From assembly GCA_020720705.1 (NCBI GenBank), contig DYOJ01000168.1, positions 1-5,694 on the forward strand: a DNA stretch of 5,694 nt, written 5' to 3'. The translations under genes were made by a program, and so were the position numbers. Source of the DNA: Acetofilamentum sp. GTDB taxonomy: Bacteria > Bacteroidota > Bacteroidia > Bacteroidales > JAADGE01. Below the pieces are notes generated by a model. It had not been told where the DNA came from, did not search any database, and saw only the letters and a list, made by a program, of their open reading frames with translations. How positions within the stretch are numbered: the stretch's first letter is position 1; each line of letters opens with the position of its first letter. Of this stretch, positions 1 through 5,694 are shown in pieces.

Positions 1-22
1 TAAATATAAGTTTGTTCCAAAA

Positions 23-1003
23 CTAATTCGCCCGATTTGTGATATAGTGCAACATTTCTGTCAAACTGTGTTTTACAGGAGAATCGGGATAGTCGTCCAA
101 AATCCTTATGGCTTTTTGTTTGTATTCGTTCATTCGAGCGGCAGCATATTCAATACCTCCTTTTTTTCTCACAAAATCAATAGCTTCTGCTAATTTTTTT
201 TTACTTTTTTTACTTTCTCGAATAAACGACATTATTTTTCTGCGTTCGGAACGGTTGGAGTTGTTTAGAGCGTGAATAAGCGGCAAGGTCATTTTTTTTT
301 CCTGAATATCGTTTCCGCTGGGTTTCCCGGTATTGTTCGCTTGGTCGTAGTCAAATAAATCATCTTTAATTTGAAACGCAATTCCTGCATAGCGCCCGAA
401 AAGCTTCATTTTTTCAACAATATCAGGTTCGGCTCCGGCAGCTTTTGCACCCATAGCGGTACATGCGGCAATAAGTGTTGCCGTTTTTTTGTAGATAATA
501 TCGAAATATACCTCTTCGGTGATGTCTAATTTTCTTGCTTTTTCGATTTGCAATAACTCACCCTCAGCCATTTCGCGCACGGCTTCGGAGGTTATTTCCA
601 GCATGTCGTATTCCTTGTGTTGTACCGAAAGCAGCAATCCTTTTGAAAGCAGATAATCGCCGACCAGAACAGCTATTTTGGATTTCCACAATGCGTTTAT
701 TGAAAAAAAACCGCGTCTATATGCTGAATTATCAACCACATCGTCGTGTACCAGCGATGCCGTGTGCAACAGTTCAATCAGTCCGGCGGCAATATATGCC
801 CTTTCGGGGGTTGTGCCGTTGCCGTTAAGCTTTGCCGCCAAAAAAACAAGCATCGGGCGCATTTGTTTGCCTTTTCGCTTGATAATATAATTTGTAACGA
901 TGTCCAACAAAGGAACAGAACTCTTCATACTTTTTTTAAAAAAAGGCTCGAATTTCTTAAGTTCGTCTTGTATCGGAGCTTTAATTGTATTTATTGAAGA
1001 CAT
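23..1003 (-). CDS. ispB: Long-chain polyprenyl diphosphate synthase (octaprenyl diphosphate synthase-like)
   Basis: This trans-isoprenyl diphosphate synthase adds isopentenyl diphosphate units to an allylic primer and releases pyrophosphate; its product would be the side chain of a quinone, probably menaquinone. Its 326 residues are normal for the family. Visible motifs in order: KGKQMRP (44-50, substrate-binding Lys/Arg); the first aspartate-rich motif HDDVVDNSAYRRG (86-98; D87, D88, D91, R96, R97); the YKKT loop (171-174); the second aspartate-rich motif FQIKDDLFD (210-218); and GKPSGND followed by TLPLIHA (226-245). The fifth residue before the first Asp is Ala82. Short-chain farnesyl synthases usually carry an aromatic there, so a long product is inferred; exact chain length cannot be read. 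The ATG has no Shine-Dalgarno sequence. The gene starts 37 bp after the barrel gene, with no TAnnTTTG element in the gap, so cotranscription is likely. The coding strand carries several A7-A9 runs in lysine codons. No terminator is visible in the 22 bp left of the stop. The family is certain; the symbol is by similarity to E. coli IspB. Confidence 0.93.
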   Translation of the reverse strand: MSSINTIKAPIQDELKKFEPFFKKSMKSSVPLLDIVTNYIIKRKGKQMRPMLVFLAAKLNGNGTTPERAYIAAGLIELLHTASLVHDDVVDNSAYRRGFFSINALWKSKIAVLVGDYLLSKGLLLSVQHKEYDMLEITSEAVREMAEGELLQIEKARKLDITEEVYFDIIYKKTATLIAACTAMGAKAAGAEPDIVEKMKLFGRYAGIAFQIKDDLFDYDQANNTGKPSGNDIQEKKMTLPLIHALNNSNRSERRKIMSFIRESKKSKKKLAEAIDFVRKKGGIEYAAARMNEYKQKAIRILDDYPDSPVKHSLTEMLHYITNRAN

Positions 1004-1040
1004 TAAAAATCAGTTTGATACAGTTAATTATTCATGAGCC

Positions 1041-1793
1041 CTACTGAAAGAACATCAAGCGTCCGCGCCCGCATTTGGCATCGCCGTAAAATGCGAAATA
1101 ATAATTCAATTCCAAGAAAAGATTTGCCGAAAGCGGATTGGTTTCTGCCTCAGCCAAATAACTCGGACGGTAAACCAAGTCGTCTGTTACGTTAAAATCG
1201 TCGGGGGTGATGTCTGAAATTGAGTATGCAAATCGTACTCCGGCGTTGAGGTCTATTCGGTCATGTAATTGAAACGACATGCCGACACCGAAAAGCAAAG
1301 AGGTGAATTTTGGACTGTACTTGTCCAAAACATCGCCTTGCCACTGTGTTTGCAGCACGCCGGCGTTGCTAACCTCTGCAGTTTTGAGTATTGTAAACTT
1401 GAAACCGGCATCCACAAATCCGCCTTGCATGCCTCTGTATCTGTAATATGGCGCAAGTTCGACCCCGGTCATGGCAAGTGTTTTTGTGTAAGGTGTGTCG
1501 TCTGTGCTTGCACGCATACTGTACTTTTGCCCGAAAGAACTTAGCATATATTCCAATCCAAAGTGGTGCTCTTGTCCGAGTGAGTATGTAAATTTACCGC
1601 CGTATCCGTATCCGAGCGTAAGGTAATCGGGGCTTATATTTTTATCACCCATAATATCCGAGTTCAAAAAAACAGAGTTTCCGATATACACTTTTGGTGC
1701 TATGCTGAACCATTTAATCACTTGCTTCTGTCGTTGTGCGGAAAGATTTACCCCCAAAATAGTTAGTAAACCGATTAACATTATACGTTTCAT
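1041..1793 (-). CDS. Outer-membrane beta-barrel protein of unknown function
   Basis: I do not recognise a named family for this 250-residue protein. Residues 1-19 form a signal peptide: basic MKR, a hydrophobic core IMLIGLLTILGV, and a likely signal peptidase I cut at NLSA/QRQ. The mature part has no hydrophobic helix. It shows alternating, aromatic-rich amphipathic stretches typical of small outer-membrane barrels, for example YGYGGKFTYSLG (62-73), HHFGLEYMLSSFG (77-89), VELAPYYRYR (111-120), GGFVDAGFKFTIL (124-136), LLFGVGMSFQL (166-176), DLNAGVRFAYSIS (181-193) and ANLFLELNYYFAFYG (223-237). That suggests about eight strands, as in OmpW/OmpX-like porin-fold proteins; this is inference from pattern. 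The sequence ends with a basic tail containing the only cysteine (C241) rather than with a terminal aromatic strand residue. The start is the first ATG, gives a complete signal peptide, and lies about 23 nt after a TAnnTTTG element. It is probably the first gene of a two-gene unit with the prenyl synthase. Confidence 0.82.
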   Translation of the reverse strand: MKRIMLIGLLTILGVNLSAQRQKQVIKWFSIAPKVYIGNSVFLNSDIMGDKNISPDYLTLGYGYGGKFTYSLGQEHHFGLEYMLSSFGQKYSMRASTDDTPYTKTLAMTGVELAPYYRYRGMQGGFVDAGFKFTILKTAEVSNAGVLQTQWQGDVLDKYSPKFTSLLFGVGMSFQLHDRIDLNAGVRFAYSISDITPDDFNVTDDLVYRPSYLAEAETNPLSANLFLELNYYFAFYGDAKCGRGRLMFFQ

Positions 1794-1815
1794 ATTATTA
1801 CGATTTTATTTTTAG

Positions 1816-1850
1816 CAAAAATAAATGAAAAAATCTATTTTTATATCAAA
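1816..1850 (-). promoter_or_regulatory. Probable Bacteroidota-type promoter for the leftward barrel/prenyl synthase genes
   Basis: Reading leftward, TATTTTTG (plus-strand CAAAAATA, 1816-1823) matches the Bacteroidota -7 consensus TAnnTTTG exactly. TTTG (plus-strand CAAA, 1847-1850) is a candidate -33 element. The 23-bp spacer is at the long end of the range reported for this sigma factor, about 17-23 bp. Transcription would start a few bases left of 1816, giving a leader of roughly 15-20 nt before the ATG at 1793. The region is AT-rich, so chance matches are possible. Confidence 0.5.
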
Positions 1851-1861
1851 ATCTGTTTTAA

Positions 1862-1869
1862 TAACTTTG
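1862..1869 (+). promoter_or_regulatory. Probable -7 element of the mechanosensitive channel promoter
   Basis: TAACTTTG matches the Bacteroidota -7 consensus TAnnTTTG exactly. The -33 element is weak: the best candidate, TTTT at 1839-1842, sits 19 bp upstream but lacks the G. The predicted start, about 5-7 nt downstream, leaves a leader of only about 13-15 nt before the ATG at 1889. A run of nine T (1878-1886) fills most of it, and there is no Shine-Dalgarno sequence. Confidence 0.5.
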
Positions 1870-1888
1870 CAGTTCAATTTTTTTTTAA

Positions 1889-2944
1889 ATGGGTGATTTA
1901 TTCGACAAAAACTTCTACGGAAATACAATTGCAGATTGGAGCGTTGCTATGCTGATAATTATCGGGGCATTTGTTATTTCAAAAATATTGTATTGGTTGT
2001 CCTTCAATATTTTGCATAAATTTACTTCAAAAACCAAAAATAAGTTCGACGATATCCTCGTAGATATGCTTGAAGAGCCTGTTGTTATGGCAATCGTTAT
2101 CGGCGGATTTTGGTATGCCTTGGATTCGCTGTATGTGTCTCCGGAGCTGGATCATTTTTTTTCAAAAGTTTTTTATGTTGCAATCATCTTTGACATTGCA
2201 TGGCTCATTATTCGAGTAACCGATTCTTTGATATTAAAGTATTTAACGCCTTTTGTTGAAAAAACTGAAGGAAATCTTGATGACCAACTTTTGCCCATTA
2301 TACGTAAATCTATCAAAGTTGCTGTTTGGGTGGTCGCAATAGTTGTCGGACTGAACAATGCCGGGTACGATGTTGCTACACTGATAGCGGGGCTTGGGCT
2401 GGGAGGCTTGGCACTTGCTATGGCTGCAAAAGATTCGGTTTCCAACCTTTTCGGAGGTTTTACCATTTTTTTAGATAAACCATTTAAAATCGGAGACCGT
2501 ATCAGAATCGGAGATTTTGACGGATATGTTGTAAATATCGGTATGCGAAGTACTCGCCTGCGCACATTGGAAGGACGACTGATTGTTATTCCGAATAAAG
2601 AATTTACCGAGAGTTTCATTGAAAATATCAGTTCCGAACCTTCGCGAAAAATCACTTTAAGTATCGGACTTGCTTATGAAACCCATCCGAGTTTGATTGA
2701 GAAAGCTATCGAAATACTTAAAACCATTAATTCCGAAAATGCAAAAACAACGGAAATTTGTTACGCAGGTTTCGATACATTCGGCAATTCTCATCTCGGT
2801 ATCACCTTTATATACTATATCGAATTGGAAAATAATTTTTTGGAAGTTCAAACCCAAATCAATTTGGAAATAATCAAACGCTTCACCGAAGCCGGAATCC
2901 ATTTTGCTTATCCTGTTCAGATTGTAAAACTTATAAATTCATAG
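1889..2944 (+). CDS. Mechanosensitive ion channel of the MscS family, five-helix (YnaI-like) architecture
   Basis: This inner-membrane channel should open under membrane tension and release solutes after hypo-osmotic shock. Of its 351 residues, hydrophobic segments lie near 17-39, 64-83, 92-118, 139-158 and 161-190, giving two more helices than E. coli MscS. The last is the pore helix, with glycine/alanine packing (AGLGLGGLALAMAAKDS, 167-183), followed by the MscS signature NLFGGFTIFLDKPFKIGDRI (186-205). The beta domain carries GYVVNIGMRSTRLRT (212-226) and a following IPN (234-236). The C-terminal alpha/beta domain ends in the typical GIHFAYPVQIVKL (336-348). Length and helix count resemble YnaI-type small channels; assignment to that subgroup is inference. 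The start ATG at 1889 is the first available after a TAnnTTTG element and gives a normal N-terminus. No strong terminator follows. There is no sign of truncation or transfer. Confidence 0.95.
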   Translation: MGDLFDKNFYGNTIADWSVAMLIIIGAFVISKILYWLSFNILHKFTSKTKNKFDDILVDMLEEPVVMAIVIGGFWYALDSLYVSPELDHFFSKVFYVAIIFDIAWLIIRVTDSLILKYLTPFVEKTEGNLDDQLLPIIRKSIKVAVWVVAIVVGLNNAGYDVATLIAGLGLGGLALAMAAKDSVSNLFGGFTIFLDKPFKIGDRIRIGDFDGYVVNIGMRSTRLRTLEGRLIVIPNKEFTESFIENISSEPSRKITLSIGLAYETHPSLIEKAIEILKTINSENAKTTEICYAGFDTFGNSHLGITFIYYIELENNFLEVQTQINLEIIKRFTEAGIHFAYPVQIVKLINS

Positions 2945-3200
2945 ATTCAATAATTTATGACTTTAAACATTTTTTTATTCCGTAAAAATACTTTACTTTT
3001 AGCATCCGAAAATAATCAAACAAATATTTTGATATTATTTATAGGAATACAGTGAAGAAAAATCAATTATTTTAAGAATGCCCTTATTTTCAGTGAATTA
3101 CACTTTTTTAGTTAATACTGTTTTAATTTGTCAATTTCCGTTTTCTGTTTAATGTTAAAAGAAGAATTGAAATAAACCCCTTTAATTAAATACAATCACA
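2945..3200. other. AT-rich gap between the channel and hppA, no gene seen
   Basis: No coding region or RNA gene was recognised here. It should contain the end of the channel transcript and the hppA promoter, but neither signal is clear. The best -7 match is TTAATTTG (3123-3130), one base from TAnnTTTG, with no proper TTTG at -33. An imperfect hairpin pairs AAATAATCAAA (3010-3020) with TTTG plus ATTATTT (3028-3031 and 3034-3040), with a 2-base bulge and no T tract after it. An all-AT 6-bp hairpin lies at 2972-2988. A 10-bp palindrome, TTTAATTAAA (3181-3190), sits just before the hppA start. In sequence this AT-rich, each may be chance. Confidence 0.5.
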
Positions 3201-5492
3201 ATGGAAAATTTAATATTTATTTTAATCGGAGCAGGTATTCTGGGCTTGTTCTTTACATTCTGGCGGTCTGCGTGGGTAAAAAGCCAAGAGAGCGGAAATG
3301 CACGTATGCAAAAAATTGCAAAATACATCGCAGACGGCGCAATGGCTTTTCTTAAAGCTGAGTATAAAATACTTGCAGTATTCGTCCTCGCAGTTGCTGT
3401 TCTTCTGTTTTTTAAAGGACAGGCAGAAGAGAGTTCAAACGGATATGTTGCAGTATCGTTTATAGTCGGTGCTGTATTGTCCGCTTTAGCTGGTTTTTTG
3501 GGTATGCGTATAGCTGTTAAAGCAAACGTAAGAACAACAAATGCAGCCCAAAATTCATTAAACTCTGCTTTGAAAATAGCTTTTGCCGGAGGGTCAGTTA
3601 TGGGACTTGGCGTTGTATCGCTCGGTGTTATCGGATTAGGAACTCTGTTTGTAATTTACAATGCACTCGGATTTATCGGCGGAATAAGCGAAGTTCTAAA
3701 CGTAATCTCCGGATTTTCTCTCGGAGCATCTTCAATCGCATTGTTTGCGCGTGTAGGAGGAGGAATTTATACCAAAGCTGCCGATGTCGGAGCCGATTTA
3801 GTCGGGAAAGTTGAAAGCGGAATTCCCGAAGACCATCCGCTGAATCCTGCTACAATTGCTGATAACGTGGGCGATAACGTAGGCGATGTTGCCGGAATGG
3901 GAGCGGATTTATTCGAATCTTATGTCGGTTCAATAGTTGCGACTATGGTTATCGGTGCTGCATGGATGGGTGCTGAATCAATCAGCGGCGGTTTTAAGCT
4001 TGGACCCGTAATTTTGCCGCTCGCACTTGCAGCCGCCGGAATAATAATTTCTATAATAGGGACATTCTTTGTAACTGTAAAAGATGGCGAAAATCCGCAA
4101 AAAGGCTTAAACAGAGGTGAATTTGTTTCTTCAATACTAATGATTGTCAGTTCGTATTTTGTAATTCACGCACTTCTTCCCGAAAAATGGACGGTCGTTT
4201 CTGACGGAATCTCAACCGATTTTTGGGCAAACGGAATTTATACTGCCACACTGTTCGGGCTTGGTGCCGGTTATGCTATCGGCAAAATTACAGAGTATTA
4301 TACAGGAACCGGGAAACGCCCTGTCTGGTCAATTGTCGAAAAATCCAGAACAGGTTCAGCAACCAATATTATTGGTGGACTTGAAGTTGGTATGAAATCA
4401 ACAGCTTTCCCCATAATTATTATCGCAGCCGCAATTATCGGAGCATATCATTATGCCGGTTTATATGGTATCGCCATTGCTGCAGTGGGAATGTTGGCAA
4501 ATACCGGAATACAATTAGCCATAGACGCTTATGGCCCGATTGCCGATAACGCAGGTGGTATTGCAGAAATGTCAGAACTCCCCCACGAAGTACGTGAACG
4601 TACAGACAAACTTGATGCTGTCGGAAACACAACCGCAGCTATCGGTAAAGGTTTTGCTATAGGCTCAGCAGCTTTAACGGCATTAGCCTTGTTTACAGCA
4701 TATATGCAACAAGCAAACCTCAAGTCTATAGATTTGGCTAATCCGACTATTATTGCCGGACTGTTCGTTGGCGCAATGATACCCATGTTGTTCTCTGCTA
4801 TGGCAATGGGTGCGGTCGGTCGTGCCGCAAGTAAAATGATTGACGAAGTACGCCGACAATTTACAACAATACCGGCTTTGAAGAACGCCCTTGATATCTT
4901 AAAAAAATATGACGGTAACATAGATAGAGCAACACCCGAAGAGAAAGCAATTATTGCATTGGCTGAAGATGCCCCCGAATATGATAAATGTGTTGATATC
5001 TCAACAAAATCAGCACTTAAAGAAATGGTCATGCCCGGTGTGCTTGCATTACTCGTCCCGGCACTAATCGGATTTATAGGCGGAGCCGAAATGCTCGGCG
5101 GATTACTCGCAGGTGTAACCTCTTCGGGCATCCTGATGGCAATATTCCAATCCAATGCAGGCGGAGCTTGGGATAATGCAAAGAAAATGGTTGAACAAGG
5201 AATAACAATTGATGATTCAACCTATGGTAAAGGCTCTGAAATTCACAAAGCTACAGTTGTTGGGGATACCGTCGGCGATCCACTCAAAGATACCTCCGGT
5301 CCCTCTTTGAACATACTTGTTAAACTAATGTCAATAGTTGCGCTTGTCATAGCACCCGGAATAGCGTTAGAGCCAAATGAAAAACCTTTTGATGACCCAA
5401 AATCAGTCGGAAATGTAATCGAAATTCAAAAGAACGAAACAAATCCAATACTGAAAACCAATACTGCAATTTTTTCAGATTTTGTTGAATAA
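3201..5492 (+). CDS. hppA: Membrane-bound ion-pumping pyrophosphatase, K+-dependent class (Na+ and/or H+ translocating)
   Basis: This integral membrane enzyme hydrolyses inorganic pyrophosphate in the cytoplasm and uses the energy to export Na+ and/or H+. The 763-residue sequence is full length, with about 16 hydrophobic helices. Catalytic motifs are intact: GGGIYTKAADVGADLVGK (186-203; D195, D199, K203, the DxxxDxxxK pattern); DNVGDNVGD (221-229; D221, D225, D229); DNAGGIAEMSELP (449-461); SNAGGAWDNAKK (651-662); and VGDTVGDPLKDTSGPSLNIL (687-706; D689, D693, K696, D697). NTTAAIGKG (476-484) has Ala479 and Gly482 where K+-independent pumps carry Lys and Thr, so K+ dependence is expected. MGADLFESYVGS (233-244) has Asp236 and Glu239 in the helix-6 position typical of Na+-PPases and Na+,H+-PPases. 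Pure Na+ cannot be distinguished from dual transport here. The last helix ends near 724 and is followed by a polar tail of about 40 residues. The ATG lacks a Shine-Dalgarno sequence but gives a standard N-terminal helix. A strong terminator lies 120 bp after the stop, and the gene is probably monocistronic. Confidence 0.97.
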   Translation: MENLIFILIGAGILGLFFTFWRSAWVKSQESGNARMQKIAKYIADGAMAFLKAEYKILAVFVLAVAVLLFFKGQAEESSNGYVAVSFIVGAVLSALAGFLGMRIAVKANVRTTNAAQNSLNSALKIAFAGGSVMGLGVVSLGVIGLGTLFVIYNALGFIGGISEVLNVISGFSLGASSIALFARVGGGIYTKAADVGADLVGKVESGIPEDHPLNPATIADNVGDNVGDVAGMGADLFESYVGSIVATMVIGAAWMGAESISGGFKLGPVILPLALAAAGIIISIIGTFFVTVKDGENPQKGLNRGEFVSSILMIVSSYFVIHALLPEKWTVVSDGISTDFWANGIYTATLFGLGAGYAIGKITEYYTGTGKRPVWSIVEKSRTGSATNIIGGLEVGMKSTAFPIIIIAAAIIGAYHYAGLYGIAIAAVGMLANTGIQLAIDAYGPIADNAGGIAEMSELPHEVRERTDKLDAVGNTTAAIGKGFAIGSAALTALALFTAYMQQANLKSIDLANPTIIAGLFVGAMIPMLFSAMAMGAVGRAASKMIDEVRRQFTTIPALKNALDILKKYDGNIDRATPEEKAIIALAEDAPEYDKCVDISTKSALKEMVMPGVLALLVPALIGFIGGAEMLGGLLAGVTSSGILMAIFQSNAGGAWDNAKKMVEQGITIDDSTYGKGSEIHKATVVGDTVGDPLKDTSGPSLNILVKLMSIVALVIAPGIALEPNEKPFDDPKSVGNVIEIQKNETNPILKTNTAIFSDFVE

Positions 5493-5536
5493 ATAATTAA
5501 TATTAGACCGAACAATAAATATTTCATAATTGACTT

Positions 5537-5563
5537 CTAAAATATAGATTCACAATATTTTAG
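5537..5563 (+). other. AT-rich stem-loop after hppA
   Basis: CTAAAATAT (5537-5545) and ATATTTTAG (5555-5563) form a perfect 9-bp inverted repeat around a 9-base loop, 44 bp after the hppA stop. Eight of its nine pairs are A-T and no T run follows, so it is unlikely to terminate alone. It could protect the 3' end of the mRNA or be chance. Confidence 0.35.
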
Positions 5564-5598
5564 TGTCTGTTTTCTGAAATCTGATGTCTGAAATCTAA
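5564..5598 (+). repeat. Degenerate 7-bp tandem repeat (NNTCTGA)
   Basis: Five consecutive heptamers can be read: TGTCTGT, TTTCTGA, AATCTGA, TGTCTGA and AATCTAA. The last five bases are near constant (TCTGA) while the first two vary. Within it, TCTGAAATCT occurs exactly twice at a 14-bp interval (5573-5582 and 5587-5596). The array begins immediately after the AT stem-loop and ends 14 bp before the terminator stem. It encodes nothing. Its function is unknown; short heptameric arrays of this sort arise by slippage in AT-rich intergenic DNA. Confidence 0.6.
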
Positions 5599-5612
5599 TA
5601 TTACAATGACAT

Positions 5613-5651
5613 AACCGACCGAAGAACCAATTCTTCGGTCGGTTTCATTTT
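5613..5651 (+). terminator. Rho-independent terminator of hppA
   Basis: AACCGACCGAAGAA (5613-5626) and TTCTTCGGTCGGTT (5631-5644) form a perfect 14-bp stem with a CCAA tetraloop, followed by the T-rich TCATTTT (5645-5651). Half of the stem pairs are G-C, which is notable in such AT-rich surroundings. It lies 120 bp after the hppA stop codon with no gene between. The T tract is interrupted (TTTCATTTT across the stem end), so efficiency is uncertain. The symmetric stem could also act on leftward transcription from a gene beyond the window, although the leftward side is less T-rich. Confidence 0.85.
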
Positions 5652-5694
5652 AGATGGAATGAGACAAGACGCAAAACCTGTATGAGGCGTTTTT

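Noticed and set aside
535..997. Three overlapping short open frames on the plus strand over the prenyl synthase
   Set aside because: All are opposite conserved synthase motifs, overlap one another, and have no family features.
1253..1544. Short open frames on both strands within the barrel gene
   Set aside because: They overlap a reading frame with a clear signal peptide and barrel pattern. Their own translations have no recognisable features.
2173..2655. 160-codon open frame on the minus strand across the channel gene
   Set aside because: It lies wholly antisense to the unmistakable MscS pore and beta-domain coding region and shows only a composition-driven, Ser/Pro-rich translation with no recognisable motif.
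3123..3130. TTAATTTG as an hppA promoter element
   Set aside because: It has one mismatch to TAnnTTTG, no TTTG at -33, and lies in very AT-rich DNA. It is mentioned only in the intergenic entry.
4529..5155. 208-codon open frame on the minus strand inside hppA
   Set aside because: It is antisense to conserved HppA helices and catalytic motifs. Its low-complexity Ala/Ile/Ser/Pro translation is what the reverse of Gly/Ala/Ile codons gives.
23..5492. A dedicated pyrophosphate-cycling module: prenyl synthase releases pyrophosphate, HppA consumes it
   Set aside because: The genes are on divergent transcripts and separated by the channel gene. Pyrophosphate comes from many reactions, so proximity alone does not support a system.
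5498..5603. 10-bp inverted repeat TAATATTAGA / TCTAATATTA bracketing the AT hairpin and heptamer array
   Set aside because: Eight of the ten bases (TAATATTA) are self-palindromic and AT-only, so a chance match is likely over an 86-bp separation.
5652..5694. Possible second stem-loop at the right edge (ACGC ... GCGT followed by T5)
   Set aside because: Only 4 bp pair without large bulges and the sequence is cut by the window edge, so a terminator or repeat cannot be supported.

Overview
The window looks like ordinary chromosomal DNA from a member of the Bacteroidota. Three signs point there. All four start codons lack a Shine-Dalgarno sequence. The 95-bp divergent gap contains two exact matches to the Bacteroidota sigma-factor -7 element, TAnnTTTG. 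The protein styles also fit: a small outer-membrane barrel with an 'LSA-Q' type signal peptide, and a pyrophosphatase with GIPEDHPLNPATIADNVG-type motifs. The DNA is AT-rich, most strongly between genes. The assignment rests on signals and motifs only; no search was run.

Layout: two leftward genes occupy 23-1793. The first transcribed is an unrecognised outer-membrane beta-barrel protein (1041-1793). It is followed after 37 bp by a long-chain polyprenyl diphosphate synthase (23-1003, ispB-like), and the two are probably cotranscribed. The gap at 1794-1888 carries back-to-back promoters. Rightward genes follow: a five-helix MscS-type mechanosensitive channel (1889-2944), an AT-rich 256-bp gap without a gene, and a membrane-embedded ion-pumping pyrophosphatase (3201-5492, hppA). 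The last 202 bp hold an AT hairpin, a degenerate 7-bp tandem repeat, a perfect 14-bp stem-loop terminator, and about 40 bp of unassigned sequence.

The common theme is the cell envelope and membrane energetics. The synthase makes the polyprenyl tail for a lipid carrier or quinone and releases pyrophosphate. HppA uses pyrophosphate hydrolysis to pump Na+ and/or H+, and its motifs indicate the K+-dependent class. The channel would relieve hypo-osmotic stress. The genes lie on divergent transcripts, so a functional link between them is inference only.

I see no new multi-gene system, mobile element, CRISPR array or RNA gene. The points most worth a second look are the heptamer repeat after hppA, the nearly overlapping divergent promoters, the T9 tract next to the channel start codon, the ion-specificity signature and C-terminal tail of HppA, and the lone-cysteine tail of the barrel protein.
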